DNA of 64,000 bases from Sporosarcina highlanderae. GTDB taxonomy: Bacteria; Bacillota; Bacilli; Bacillales_A; Planococcaceae. The notes below the pieces were generated by a model. It worked only from the letters and a program-made list of their open reading frames with translations, was not told where the DNA came from and did not search any database. Shown here piece after piece: positions 23,151 through 32,611 of this stretch; position 1 is the stretch's first letter; each line of letters begins with the position of its first letter. The stretch is taken from assembly GCF_030433715.1 (NCBI RefSeq), contig NZ_JAROCC010000005.1, forward strand, positions 62,001 through 126,000. Direction: 5' to 3'. The position numbers and the translations under genes were made by a program.

Positions 23151-23948
23151 TTAAAAGTTGAAATTTCCAAATCCACCCATCGGCCCTGTATCGGACATCA
23201 TATGGTTCTTTTCCATCATTTCATATGTGATTTCCTGATCAATATCTGTTCGTAGTTCGATAATATAATCAAAATCCTCCATGTCGTATTCGGAATGCTG
23301 AACAAACATGTCCGGATGTTCGACAACCTTGATAGAAGGCATGCCCATCATTTCACGAACAAGCTGCATATGCCTTTCATCACCCGATTTGCGTGAAACA
23401 ATGCCATCCAAGATGAAAATATTATCCTTCGAAAATTCATCTCCAGCCAGAGTGCTTCTGACAGTTTGTTTAATCATAGTGGAAGAAAGGAAAATCCATT
23501 TCTTATTCGCACATACGCTTGCAGCAACTACAGACTCTGTCTTGCCGACGCGCGGCATTCCACGTATTCCGATCAATTTATGACCATCCTGTTTAAACAA
23601 TTCCGCCATGAAATCAACAAGAATACCTAATTCACTTCGAAGAAATCTGAACGTTTTTCGATCATCAATATCACGTTGGATATACCTTCCATGCCTGACC
23701 GCTAATATATCACGTAATTTCGGCTCACGAATCTTCTTTACTTGAATGGTTTCCATAGTTGATGCAATCAATTCAAAACGTTTGATTTGATCATCATTTT
23801 CCGTCCTTACTAACATGCCACGATGCCCGCCGTCCACTCCGTTTATCGTAATGATATTGACGCGTAGCATCCCCAAAAGAGAAGCGATATCCCCAAGCAA
23901 GCCCGGCCGATTTATTTGTATCTCGTATTCGACATACCATTCACCCAT
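23151..23948 (-). CDS. ymfK: YmfK, DUF3388 protein with ACT-like and P-loop segments
   Basis: A 265-residue conserved protein of unknown function found in this place in Bacillales. The N-terminal part (YEIQINRPGLLGDIASLLGM ... IITINGVDG) looks like an ACT ligand-binding domain. The middle has a P-loop-like GMPRVGKTES. I use the ATG at 23948 (MGEWYVEYEIQ) after an AGGGG site; the longer upstream frame adds unrelated residues. Nucleotide binding is an inference. Confidence 0.85.
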   Translation of the reverse strand: MGEWYVEYEIQINRPGLLGDIASLLGMLRVNIITINGVDGGHRGMLVRTENDDQIKRFELIASTMETIQVKKIREPKLRDILAVRHGRYIQRDIDDRKTFRFLRSELGILVDFMAELFKQDGHKLIGIRGMPRVGKTESVVAASVCANKKWIFLSSTMIKQTVRSTLAGDEFSKDNIFILDGIVSRKSGDERHMQLVREMMGMPSIKVVEHPDMFVQHSEYDMEDFDYIIELRTDIDQEITYEMMEKNHMMSDTGPMGGFGNFNF

Positions 23949-24100
23949 TCGACACACACCCCTTCGTTCCCTTTGACAAAACATGGACGCCAAACAGTAT
24001 AGAAACCAATCATATGCAACCTTCTAAACCGATACAGAGTATAGGACGCACGACTAACAACTTAGTTCTATAATAGCGGATTAATGAGGCGATGAAAAGT

Positions 24101-24135
24101 AAAAAAGAAAAAGGGGAACAATATCTCCCCTTTTT
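24101..24135 (-). terminator. Terminator of ymfF-ymfH-ymfI
   Basis: AAAAAGGGGA (24108-24117) pairs with TCCCCTTTTT (24126-24135), with a T-rich minus-strand tail. It separates ymfI from ymfK. Confidence 0.9.
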
Positions 24136-24139
24136 AAAT

Positions 24140-24868
24140 TTAAATATACCATCCGCCATTCAAATTTACTATTTCTCCGGTCATATAATCTGCTTTCCCA
24201 CTAATTAAGAAACTCGCAAAATCCGCAACTTCCTCAGGTAAACCTGTTTTCTGCAAAGGAATTTGGTGAATTACCATCTGTCTATCCTCATCTGATAATT
24301 CATTGTTCATTTGTGTCTCTATCCATCCGGGAGCTATCGCATTCACCCGTGTACCCGTGTATGCAGCCTCTTTGGCATAGGCCTTAACGAAGGCATGCTG
24401 AGCTCCTTTTACAGCTGAATACATGACTTCGTTAGCAGCGCCTGTATTTCCCCATATCGAACCGATAAAGACAATATATGAGACTGGATGACTTCTTAAT
24501 TGTGATGATATGTAACTGATGAACAAAGCTGGATTTTGCAAATGCACTCGCCATAAAGCATCCATATCTTGTCCGGTTGTATCCGTCAATAGCTTAAGCA
24601 TCGATTGACCGGACGCGACGATTACAGCCTGTACATGACCAACTTGAGCGGCAAGGATTTCTGCACCTTCTTGTTTTGAGAAATCCGACTGGACGATGTG
24701 AAATTCTCCATTCGGGTATAATGCGGATAATTCTTTTTGTAGAAGAGATACTCGACCATTATTTTTGTTGAAATGAAGGTATAAGGACCAGCCATCAGCT
24801 GCCAGTTTACGGCTGATGGCTTCTCCAATACCTCCGGATGCCCCAAGGATTACTGCGAAGCGCTTCAT
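24140..24868 (-). CDS. ymfI: YmfI, short-chain dehydrogenase/reductase
   Basis: A 242-residue classical SDR. The cofactor motif ASGGIGEA is at the N-terminus, a catalytic serine is near VFIGSIWG, and the YxxxK motif is YSAVK, followed by the substrate loop APGWIETQM. The substrate is not shown by sequence; it resembles FabG-type reductases. It starts two bases after ymfH. Confidence 0.88.
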   Translation of the reverse strand: MKRFAVILGASGGIGEAISRKLAADGWSLYLHFNKNNGRVSLLQKELSALYPNGEFHIVQSDFSKQEGAEILAAQVGHVQAVIVASGQSMLKLLTDTTGQDMDALWRVHLQNPALFISYISSQLRSHPVSYIVFIGSIWGNTGAANEVMYSAVKGAQHAFVKAYAKEAAYTGTRVNAIAPGWIETQMNNELSDEDRQMVIHQIPLQKTGLPEEVADFASFLISGKADYMTGEIVNLNGGWYI

Positions 24869-24870
24869 GG

Positions 24871-26169
24871 TCAGTTTTCCTTTGCTCCAGGCACGATCGT
24901 CATGACTGTATGGCTTGCTTCACTCGAAATAGTAGAAAATGCTTCTTTCAAGTGGTCAATGGTCATCTTTTCAAGGGTCGGGACAACGTCGAATAAATTC
25001 ATATCATTAAAATTATACGTTGTGAATTGGTTGGAGATAAATTCAATCGAATTCAGCGAGCGCATGAATTGGCCGATTCTCCGCTTTCGTGCACGTTCCA
25101 AGTCTGATTCAGCAATAGTCCAATTTTCGACCTGGGAGGATAGTGTTTTTCGGATTGCAGCTTCCAAATCTGTTGGATTTTCTGTATCTGACTCAACCGT
25201 TGCAAACCCAAACCCTTTTTCCAAAGTGAAATCATAATGGAAGGTTTCATCAATCAAATTATCTTTGTAAGCCCTTGTGTAAAATTCGGAAGTCCTACCG
25301 AAAAGGATATCAAGAACAAGATTGACTGCCAAATCTTGACGAAGCATTTCTTCACCATTAAGATCTGTGCGGTTACATTTCATGCCGAAATTGAATTTAG
25401 GTCTCAGTACATCCATTTCAAGAACAGTTTTCTTTGTTGCAGCCTCTATCGGTTCTTCAGGAAATTGTCTTAAAATTTCCTCAGGCTCAGAAAACTCCTT
25501 CCCTTTTTGGTCTTCTTTTATGAAATTCATCATCTCATCAGGGTCAACTGCCCCAATTACAAAAACCGCCATATTTGAAGGGTGGTAAAATGTTTCGTAG
25601 CATTCATACAAATGTTCGGCAGTTATTTCCTCTATTGTTTCAATAGTTCCAGCAATATCGATTCTGACGGGATGTTCTTTGTATAAGCTTTCAATCGTTC
25701 CGAAATAGTTTCGCCAATCAGGATTATCATCGTACATCGTAATCTCTTGGGCAATAATCCCTTTTTCCTTTTCAACTTTTTCCTCTGTAAAATATGGCTC
25801 TTGTACAAAGTCCAACAGAACTTTTGTGTTTTCATACAGATTTTCAGTTGTAGAGAATAAGTAAGATGTTCGGGTAAATGAGGTGAAAGCATTCGCACTG
25901 GCACCAAGAACCCCAAACTTCTGGAAAACATCTCCTTCTTTTTTATCGAACATCTTATGCTCTAAAAAGTGTGCGATGCCATCCGGAACTGTTACGAGCT
26001 CCTTTTTCCCTCTTGGGATGAATGTTCTATCGATTGAACCATACTTCGTTGTAAAAGTGACATATGTTTTAGAAAATCCACGTTTAGGCAAAATATATAC
26101 ACTTAACCCATTATCGAGCTTTTCATGGAATAATGTTTCCTGTAAATTTTCAAAGACAATTTTCTCCAT
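24871..26169 (-). CDS. ymfH: YmfH, M16 family zinc metallopeptidase
   Basis: A 432-residue M16-type peptidase subunit. The inverted zinc motif HFLEH (in AHFLEHKMFD) with a downstream glutamate in the KEKGIIAQE region is intact. It is the active partner of the neighbouring YmfF. Substrate unknown. The start follows GGGAGGCATAAT, two bases after the ymfF stop. Confidence 0.9.
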   Translation of the reverse strand: MEKIVFENLQETLFHEKLDNGLSVYILPKRGFSKTYVTFTTKYGSIDRTFIPRGKKELVTVPDGIAHFLEHKMFDKKEGDVFQKFGVLGASANAFTSFTRTSYLFSTTENLYENTKVLLDFVQEPYFTEEKVEKEKGIIAQEITMYDDNPDWRNYFGTIESLYKEHPVRIDIAGTIETIEEITAEHLYECYETFYHPSNMAVFVIGAVDPDEMMNFIKEDQKGKEFSEPEEILRQFPEEPIEAATKKTVLEMDVLRPKFNFGMKCNRTDLNGEEMLRQDLAVNLVLDILFGRTSEFYTRAYKDNLIDETFHYDFTLEKGFGFATVESDTENPTDLEAAIRKTLSSQVENWTIAESDLERARKRRIGQFMRSLNSIEFISNQFTTYNFNDMNLFDVVPTLEKMTIDHLKEAFSTISSEASHTVMTIVPGAKEN

Positions 26170-26171
26170 TA

Positions 26172-27437
26172 TTATGCCTCCCTTCCCGATAACAAGTAGA
26201 TAAGTTCCATATTAATCTGCGAGGCCATCTGCTTAATATCTTCGATTGTAACTGCTTTCCATTTTGCAATCCATTTATCTGCCGAGAAATCTTCATCAAA
26301 GTATTTATATTGATCGTATATTTCAATCTGCCCTCTTGCAGAATCAAAAGCACTCCGAATGCTGTTAGATAACAGAGCGACCGTCTGTTCAAGCTCCATA
26401 TCCGTCACATTACCATTCCTTAACGCATCAATTTGTTCACCGATCAATTTAACAGCTTTCTCTTCAAGCTCCGCATCAATCCCCGCCATTACATACACAA
26501 CACCATAATATGCGGCATAGGCGCTATTTACAGTGTACGCCATGCTTTCTTTTTCACGGACATTCATAAATAGCTTACTATGTGCAAATCCCCCGAACAA
26601 ACCATTGGTAACTTGCATTTTTGGATAATCCGGATGATAGAAGGATACAGGTGTACTATAGCCCACTTGTAACTTCCCTTGCTTCATATCCTGCTTTTCA
26701 AAAACCTTGCGGACTTCCTTCACTTCATTGGTCTCAAGTTCAAGGGACTGACGAATAAATTCCCTCTCCTCAAAATTAAACATCTCTTTAATCTTTTCAA
26801 CTAATTCTTCCTCTTTGACATCTCCGACAATATAAATGTCAATCGCATCATTCTTCAACATTTTCTCATATGTATCGAGAAGCGTTGTACCCGTAATGCT
26901 TTCTACACCCTCTTCAGTACCATTAGCTGATACGGAGGCAGGATTATTTGGGCGCATCAAATCGAACATGCGTTTATGAGCATATCTTGCTTTATCATCA
27001 TAAATTGAACGGATCCGTTCAATAACTGTCCTTTTTTCACGGCTAACAACAGATTCATCGAAAGAACCGTCTTGCAAATTCGGATTAAAAATAACAGTCT
27101 GCATCAATTTCAAAGCATCATTAAAAACTCCGTCTGTCGATAGATACTCGTCATTCACGCATTCCATATTCAAAGAAATCATATGAGTGTTATCACGTTT
27201 AGCAGCATCCATGTAAAATACGGTGCCATAAAGTTCATCCAATGCTTTACGCAATTCACTTTGCTCTCTATACTCAGCATTTGAATCTTGAAGTACATTC
27301 GATAATACGGCGCGATGCGCAGCTTGCTTTGCATCTAAATCGGAAATCCATTTGATTGACATCGTAATTGTCTTAAATTGTTCAGTCTTCCGAATATATA
27401 AATTGACGCCCTTTTGCAGCACAACTTTCTTAAACAT
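26172..27437 (-). CDS. ymfF: YmfF, M16 family peptidase-like subunit without the zinc motif
   Basis: A 421-residue M16-fold protein paired with YmfH. At the place of HXXEH it has HRAVLSN, so it is probably non-catalytic, as expected for heterodimeric M16B enzymes in which one subunit binds zinc and the other shapes the chamber. ATG after CGAGGTGTTCAT. The gene follows the transporter operon's terminator. Confidence 0.88.
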   Translation of the reverse strand: MFKKVVLQKGVNLYIRKTEQFKTITMSIKWISDLDAKQAAHRAVLSNVLQDSNAEYREQSELRKALDELYGTVFYMDAAKRDNTHMISLNMECVNDEYLSTDGVFNDALKLMQTVIFNPNLQDGSFDESVVSREKRTVIERIRSIYDDKARYAHKRMFDLMRPNNPASVSANGTEEGVESITGTTLLDTYEKMLKNDAIDIYIVGDVKEEELVEKIKEMFNFEEREFIRQSLELETNEVKEVRKVFEKQDMKQGKLQVGYSTPVSFYHPDYPKMQVTNGLFGGFAHSKLFMNVREKESMAYTVNSAYAAYYGVVYVMAGIDAELEEKAVKLIGEQIDALRNGNVTDMELEQTVALLSNSIRSAFDSARGQIEIYDQYKYFDEDFSADKWIAKWKAVTIEDIKQMASQINMELIYLLSGREA

Positions 27438-27522
27438 ATGAACACCTCGTTTTTCCTTTATTATACGAATACCTTTCTACACTATACATTCCACAGCGTT
27501 GGCAAGGCAAAATAAACGCATT

Positions 27523-27559
27523 AAAAAACCGCTTGGAATCCTTTATGGAATCCAAGCGG
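27523..27559 (-). terminator. Terminator of the nucleoside transporter operon
   Basis: CCGCTTGGA (27529-27537) pairs with TCCAAGCGG (27551-27559), followed on the minus strand by a T run. Confidence 0.9.
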
Positions 27560-27570
27560 CATATTTAAGT

Positions 27571-28536
27571 TTATCTGCTGCCTTTAATATACGGAACACC
27601 GTTTGCCTTTGGAGCGTTCGCTTTACCGATGAATCCAGCAAGCGCTAAGATCGTCAAGACGTATGGTAGTATATGGAAGTAAACAGCTGGTATTTTTTGA
27701 ATGAAATCTATATCTATTGAGCCTGCACTGATAGCGAGTGTTTGAGCAAACCCGAAGAACAAGGCAGCCCCCAATGCTCCAATTGGATGCCATTTACCAA
27801 AAATCATTGCAGCCAACGCCATGAAACCTTGCCCATTAATCGTTGCATGACCAAAGTCGCCTGTCATCGTCTGTGAGTAAATTGCCCCACCGATACCCGC
27901 AAGTCCGCCAGAAATGATAACCGCAGCATAGCGAATTTTTGCTACATTGATCCCCATCGTATCAGCAGCCATCGGATGTTCCCCTACCGAGCGTAGGCGT
28001 AGACCAAATGGTGTCTTGTAAATGACGAACCACGCAACAAAAGCTAACGCAATGGCCAATACTGAAGTTCCATATAACGATTTGAAGAACATTGGACCGA
28101 TAATAGGAATGTCCTGTAAGATTGGAACGTTGATACGCGGAATCTTTTGCTGAATAAAATCAGTCTGCCCTTTTCCAAACATCAATTTTACAGAGAACAA
28201 AGCAATTGCAATCCCTAACATATTGATCGCTACCCCGGAAACAACCTGGTCAGCCCGGAAAGAGACAGAAGCGACAGCATGCATGATTGAGAATATTGCA
28301 GCAACAAGCATCGCAGCAAGCAGGGCAATCCATGGTGTCCAACCGCCAAATACATTCACAAAAGCTAAATTAAAAACAATACCGACAAACGCACCCATTA
28401 CCATAAGACCTTCAAGTCCAATATTGACAACACCGGAACGTTCAGAGAAAACGCCACCAATTGCTGTGAAGATAAGAGGAGCGGCATAAGCAATCGAAGT
28501 TGGGATGATAAAATAAAGTACTTCTAAAAAGCTCAT
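27571..28536 (-). CDS. nupQ: Nucleoside ABC transporter permease (NupQ-like)
   Basis: A 321-residue, strongly hydrophobic branched-chain/BMP-type permease (about 8-9 membrane segments), with GLEGLMVMGAF, the EAA-like loop FGLRLRSVGEHPMAADTMGI and GGLAGIGGAIY. It starts one base after nupP and resembles B. subtilis NupQ (YufQ), the membrane part of a guanosine/nucleoside importer; substrate is by family. Confidence 0.88.
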   Translation of the reverse strand: MSFLEVLYFIIPTSIAYAAPLIFTAIGGVFSERSGVVNIGLEGLMVMGAFVGIVFNLAFVNVFGGWTPWIALLAAMLVAAIFSIMHAVASVSFRADQVVSGVAINMLGIAIALFSVKLMFGKGQTDFIQQKIPRINVPILQDIPIIGPMFFKSLYGTSVLAIALAFVAWFVIYKTPFGLRLRSVGEHPMAADTMGINVAKIRYAAVIISGGLAGIGGAIYSQTMTGDFGHATINGQGFMALAAMIFGKWHPIGALGAALFFGFAQTLAISAGSIDIDFIQKIPAVYFHILPYVLTILALAGFIGKANAPKANGVPYIKGSR

Positions 28537-28537
28537 G

Positions 28538-29584
28538 TCATTTCGCCTCCTTTTTCTTATTCAAACGTTGCAGTCCAACGCGGATAATATACCCTGAAGC
28601 AACAAAGAAAATGATGAGAGCAACGACGATTGAAACGATTTCAAGTGGTATATTTGCAGCGTTCGGCATATTGTTCGCGCCATACTTTAATGAGCCAAAC
28701 AAAGATGCCCCAAAAATGACGCCAAGTGGAGTGTTCGCACCTAATAACGCAACCGCGATTCCGTCGAAACCAATACCCGTGAATCCACCTTGACTTGTCA
28801 TGCTACCAAATGTCCCCAAACCTTCCATTGCACCCGCAAGCCCTGCGAACGCACCAGAGATGACCATTGATAGAACAATATTCTTCTTAACATTCATCCC
28901 AGCATATTGGGATGCATTTTCATTGAAACCTACCGATTTTAACTCGAATCCTGTTTTAGTTTTTTCCAAGATGAACCACATTACGATAACCATTGCAAGT
29001 GCTACAAAAATACCATAATGAAGGGTGGAGTAATCTGTTAAATTTGAAAGGAAATCTGAACGCAACGATGCAGTTGGTTGGATTTTCTCTGTTTTATAAC
29101 TACCACCTGAAACGGTTTTGATCAATGCATTAACAACGTGTAGGGCAACATAGTTCATCATAATTGTAACAATAACCTCATGAACCCGAAGAGTAGCTTT
29201 CAAGATTCCAGGGACTAGTCCCCAAATGGCACCCGCTAACGCTGCAGCCAAAAGTGTAATTGGTAAATGGATGATCATAGGGAGTTCAAATGCAGCCCCT
29301 ACATATACAGCCGCAAACCAACCAACCATCAACTGACCTTCAACACCAATATTGAATAGACCTGTACGGAATGCGAAAGCTACAGCAAGACCAGCAAGGA
29401 TATATGGGCTAATCTGCCGAATCGTTTCACCAATGGCATAGCTGTCTCCAAATATTCCATTCCACAAAGCTATATATCCATTCACAGGATCATAGCCACT
29501 GAATAGCATAACGATTGCTCCGACAAGTAAACCAAGTATGATCGAAATGACCGGAACTAAAAGACTTACAACTCTATTTGACAT
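28538..29584 (-). CDS. nupP: Nucleoside ABC transporter permease (NupP-like)
   Basis: The second permease, 348 residues, with many membrane helices and the cytoplasmic loop TGFELKSVGFNENASQYAGM that would contact the ATPase. The ATG at 29584 (MSNRVVSLL) is preferred over an in-frame GTG at 29596, which sits in the ribosome site. It overlaps nupO by 11 bases. Confidence 0.88.
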   Translation of the reverse strand: MSNRVVSLLVPVISIILGLLVGAIVMLFSGYDPVNGYIALWNGIFGDSYAIGETIRQISPYILAGLAVAFAFRTGLFNIGVEGQLMVGWFAAVYVGAAFELPMIIHLPITLLAAALAGAIWGLVPGILKATLRVHEVIVTIMMNYVALHVVNALIKTVSGGSYKTEKIQPTASLRSDFLSNLTDYSTLHYGIFVALAMVIVMWFILEKTKTGFELKSVGFNENASQYAGMNVKKNIVLSMVISGAFAGLAGAMEGLGTFGSMTSQGGFTGIGFDGIAVALLGANTPLGVIFGASLFGSLKYGANNMPNAANIPLEIVSIVVALIIFFVASGYIIRVGLQRLNKKKEAK

Positions 29585-31127
29585 CTCGATCCACACCTTC
29601 TTTCAACGCATCTTTTCCTTTTATCGCATGACCCGCCATTAATAGACCCAATTCCTGTTCATTTGTTTCTGACGGAATTACGGTGTCTACAATCTGTCCA
29701 TCGTGAATTACCGCAATGCGATCCGAAACATTCATGACCTCATCAAGCTCGAATGATATTAGGAAAACCGCTTTACCATTATCACGCTGTTCAATTAACC
29801 TTTTATGGATAAATTCAATCGCTCCGACATCAAGTCCCCTCGTCGGCAGTGCTGCTATTAGCAAGTCAGGATCCCGGGATACTTCTCGGCCGATAATGAG
29901 TTTTTGTTGATTACCTCCGGATAGCGCACGGGAGAGTTCCCATTCTCCTTGAGTACGAACATCATATTCTTCTATGATTTTATTAGCCTTTTCGGAGATT
30001 ACCTTATAATTCATAATACCGTTTTTCGAGTATGGCTCGTGGTAATATTCTTGTAAAGCGGCATTATAGCCAACAGAGAAATTAAGAACAAGTCCATGCT
30101 TATGTCGGTCTTGTGGGATATGTCCTAAGCCTGATTGCGTTATTTCTCTTGGACTTTTACCAGTAATGTCTTTCGAATTTATTGTAATTTTACCGCCTTT
30201 CACCTTTCGCAGGCCAGCAATAGCTTCTATTAACTCTGTTTGTCCATTACCATCAATACCGGCTAATCCGACAATTTCACCTCTTCGGATAGAAAGGTTC
30301 AAACCTTTTACCCTTTCAATCCCTCTATTATCCGTAACGACAAGATCTTGAACGGACAATACTTCGTCAGTGGGATTCGCTGGTCCCTTTTCTGTTTTAA
30401 ATGTAACTTGTCTCCCTACCATCAACGTTGCCAATTCCTCTGGATTCGTTTCGGAAGTAACAACAGTCCCGATTCCTTGACCCTTTCGGATGACAGTGAC
30501 TCGATCAGATACATCCATTATTTCCTGTAGCTTATGAGTAATCAAAATGATTGACTTGCCTTCAGTTATCAACTTCTTCATGATGGCAATCAGTTCCTGG
30601 ATTTCCTGAGGTGTTAGTGAGGCCGTTGGTTCATCAAAAATAAGAATGTTTGCTCCGCGATAAAGAGTTTTTAATATTTCAACACGCTGCTGCATACCTA
30701 CCGAAATATCTTCTATTTTCGCATAAGGGTCCACATTCAAACCGTAAAGTTTTGAGATTTCCGCGACTTTTTTCGCAGCATCCTTAATGTTGACAACACC
30801 CATTTTTTTAGGTTCACTGCCAAGTATGATATTTTCGGTAATAGTCAAATTTTCAACAAGCATGAAATGTTGATGAACCATGCCAATGCCTAAATCATTC
30901 GCGACATTCGGATTCGAAATATTGACTTTTTTCCCATTGACACGTATTTCTCCCTCTTCAGGTTGATATAGTCCGAATAATACGTTCATCAATGTAGTTT
31001 TTCCTGCGCCATTTTCGCCTAATAACGCATGAATCTCCCCTTTTTTGAGTTGCAGGGTGATGTTGTCATTCGCCCGGAATTCACCGAATTTCTTTGTAAT
31101 GTTCAACATCTCAATGACATATTCCAA
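29574..31127 (-). CDS. nupO: Nucleoside ABC transporter ATPase with two NBDs (NupO-like, TTG start)
   Basis: A 517-residue double ATPase. NBD1 has Walker A GENGAGKTT, signature SVGMQQRVE and Walker B ILIFDEPTAS. NBD2 is degenerate: GIDGNGQTE lacks the Walker A lysine and AALPTRGLD lacks the Walker B DE, while the signature LSGGNQQK is kept; this is usual for sugar/nucleoside two-NBD ATPases. I place the start at TTG 31127 (x-EYVIEMLNITKKFG), matching the B. subtilis MNYVIEMLNI start, after AAGGAA. Confidence 0.9.
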   Translation of the reverse strand: MEYVIEMLNITKKFGEFRANDNITLQLKKGEIHALLGENGAGKTTLMNVLFGLYQPEEGEIRVNGKKVNISNPNVANDLGIGMVHQHFMLVENLTITENIILGSEPKKMGVVNIKDAAKKVAEISKLYGLNVDPYAKIEDISVGMQQRVEILKTLYRGANILIFDEPTASLTPQEIQELIAIMKKLITEGKSIILITHKLQEIMDVSDRVTVIRKGQGIGTVVTSETNPEELATLMVGRQVTFKTEKGPANPTDEVLSVQDLVVTDNRGIERVKGLNLSIRRGEIVGLAGIDGNGQTELIEAIAGLRKVKGGKITINSKDITGKSPREITQSGLGHIPQDRHKHGLVLNFSVGYNAALQEYYHEPYSKNGIMNYKVISEKANKIIEEYDVRTQGEWELSRALSGGNQQKLIIGREVSRDPDLLIAALPTRGLDVGAIEFIHKRLIEQRDNGKAVFLISFELDEVMNVSDRIAVIHDGQIVDTVIPSETNEQELGLLMAGHAIKGKDALKEGVDRDVK

Positions 31128-31228
31128 TGGATTCACTTCCTTGTATAATAATTAAAGGTTGATTATAAGGAAAAAAATTAATACAATAAAAGATTCTCGT
31201 ATATCCCAAACAAAGGAATTACCTGAAC

Positions 31229-31260
31229 AAAAAAAGCCTTATGTCTCAGTCATAAGTCCT
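31229..31260 (-). terminator. Terminator-like hairpin upstream of nupO
   Basis: CTTATG (31238-31243) pairs with CATAAG (31251-31256), with further AAG/CTT pairing outside, and the minus strand ends in seven Ts. It lies about 100 bases before the nupO start. Confidence 0.75.
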
Positions 31261-31350
31261 TCTACATTGGTGGTAAAGAACCTTTTACTCTATTAATTTC
31301 TACAAATTATCGATAAGTATAAAACCCACATTACTCATATCCACAACAAA

Positions 31351-31368
31351 GGCCGGACTAAACCGGCC
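31351..31368 (-). terminator. GC-rich hairpin after nupN
   Basis: GGCCGG (31351-31356) pairs with CCGGCC (31363-31368) just after the nupN stop. The T tract is weak, so it may be a partial terminator or 3'-end stabilizer for the abundant lipoprotein mRNA. Confidence 0.7.
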
Positions 31369-31388
31369 CTAATTGCTGTTTATCAAAA

Positions 31389-32450
31389 TTATTTCAGAGA
31401 TTCAGAAACTACGATTTCACCATCAGCGATTTTTTTAGCATATTCGTCAATTTTCTTCAGAACATCTTCAGGAATCGCGCCACGGGAATCTGCAAGGGCT
31501 ATTCCATCATCATGAAGGCCGTAAACTTTTGTTTCCCCGCCAGGGAATTTACCATCCTTAGCAAGTGCAGAAATGTCTTGAACAGCTACGTCAACACGTT
31601 TAAGCATTGAAGTCAATGTAACGTTGACATCACCAACTTGACCTTCGTCGTATTGGTCAGAGTCAACACCAATTACCCATACATTTGCATTTTTATCAGC
31701 TTGTTTACGTTCCTTCGCTTCAGAGAATACACCGTTACCTGTTCCACCAGCTGCGTGGAAGATAATGTCAACGCCTGAAGAATACATACGAGCCGCTTCA
31801 GCTTTACCAAGTTCAGCTTTGTCGAATGCTCCAGTGTATTTAACGTCTACTTTAATTTTAGGGTTTACTGCTGCAACACCCTCAACAAATCCAGCTTCAA
31901 AACGATTGATAACTGGGATATCCACACCGCCGACAAAACCGATTTTATCGGATTTTGTCATTAAAGCAGCAGCAACACCCGCAAGGAATGCACCTTCTTG
32001 CTCTTTAAACAGGATGCTTGCAACGTTCGGCTCATCAACAACACCGTCAATAATTGCAAATTGTTTGTCAGTTTGTTGACTTGCGATTGTTCCAATTGCG
32101 TCTTCCATCATGAAACCAACACCGAAAACCAGGTTGAAATCGCGACGAACGAGAGCATTTAGGTTAGTTGTATAGTCAGCTTCACCTTTTGATTGAAGGT
32201 ATGCATAACCATCTCCTTCAGCTAATCCATTGTCTTTCCCGAACTTTTGGATCCCTTCCCAAGCCGATTGGTTGAAGGATTTATCGTCAACACCGCCGAC
32301 ATCCGTAACCATCGCTACTGAAAAGTCCGATTCATTCCCACCTTTTGATGATGTAGAATCTTTTTTGTCTTTGTCCGTACCACATGCACCAAGTAATGTA
32401 CCTGCTGCTAGAACCAATGATAATGCAAGTCCGTATTTACGTTTGCTCAC
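31389..32450 (-). CDS. nupN: Nucleoside-binding lipoprotein of BMP family (NupN-like, GTG start)
   Basis: Surface substrate-binding protein for the nupOPQ importer. The signal peptide ends in lipobox LGAC (Cys about residue 23), then a Ser/Asp/Lys linker and a BMP/PnrA fold: [60 protein letters not shown] and GVDSDQ. GTG at 32448-32450 follows GGGAGG by eight bases. Relatives bind purine nucleosides. A 14-bp inverted repeat lies upstream at 32492. Confidence 0.92.
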   Translation of the reverse strand: MSKRKYGLALSLVLAAGTLLGACGTDKDKKDSTSSKGGNESDFSVAMVTDVGGVDDKSFNQSAWEGIQKFGKDNGLAEGDGYAYLQSKGEADYTTNLNALVRRDFNLVFGVGFMMEDAIGTIASQQTDKQFAIIDGVVDEPNVASILFKEQEGAFLAGVAAALMTKSDKIGFVGGVDIPVINRFEAGFVEGVAAVNPKIKVDVKYTGAFDKAELGKAEAARMYSSGVDIIFHAAGGTGNGVFSEAKERKQADKNANVWVIGVDSDQYDEGQVGDVNVTLTSMLKRVDVAVQDISALAKDGKFPGGETKVYGLHDDGIALADSRGAIPEDVLKKIDEYAKKIADGEIVVSESLK

Positions 32451-32491
32451 TGATTGGACCTCCCTGTTTTTTATTTTGGTATAAAAATATT

Positions 32492-32505
32492 GACGTATGA
32501 ACGTC
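32492..32505. promoter_or_regulatory. Inverted repeat upstream of nupN, possible operator
   Basis: GACGT-ATGA-ACGTC is a perfect inverted repeat in the leader/promoter region of the lipoprotein gene. A similar imperfect repeat (AGACGTGTTACATCT, 33371-33385) lies upstream of the neighbouring GntR gene, so both might be GntR sites. Confidence 0.5.
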
Positions 32506-32542
32506 TATTAAAAGACACTTGGAATGCGAGCAACCGCTTACA

Positions 32543-32571
32543 GAAAAACCACAGGTGAGCATTCTCACCTG
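32543..32571 (-). terminator. Terminator of the GntR regulator gene
   Basis: CAGGTGAG (32552-32559) pairs perfectly with CTCACCTG (32564-32571), followed on the minus strand by TGGTTTTT. It separates the regulator from nupN. Confidence 0.85.
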
Positions 32572-32611
32572 CAATTGAATGAAGGATTGCCTGACAATTT
32601 TCCAATTGACC

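Noticed and set aside
31137-31388. Purine-type riboswitch before nupO
   Set aside because: The conserved junction and loop sequences of purine riboswitches are not seen; only hairpins remain, so I report the gap as unassigned.
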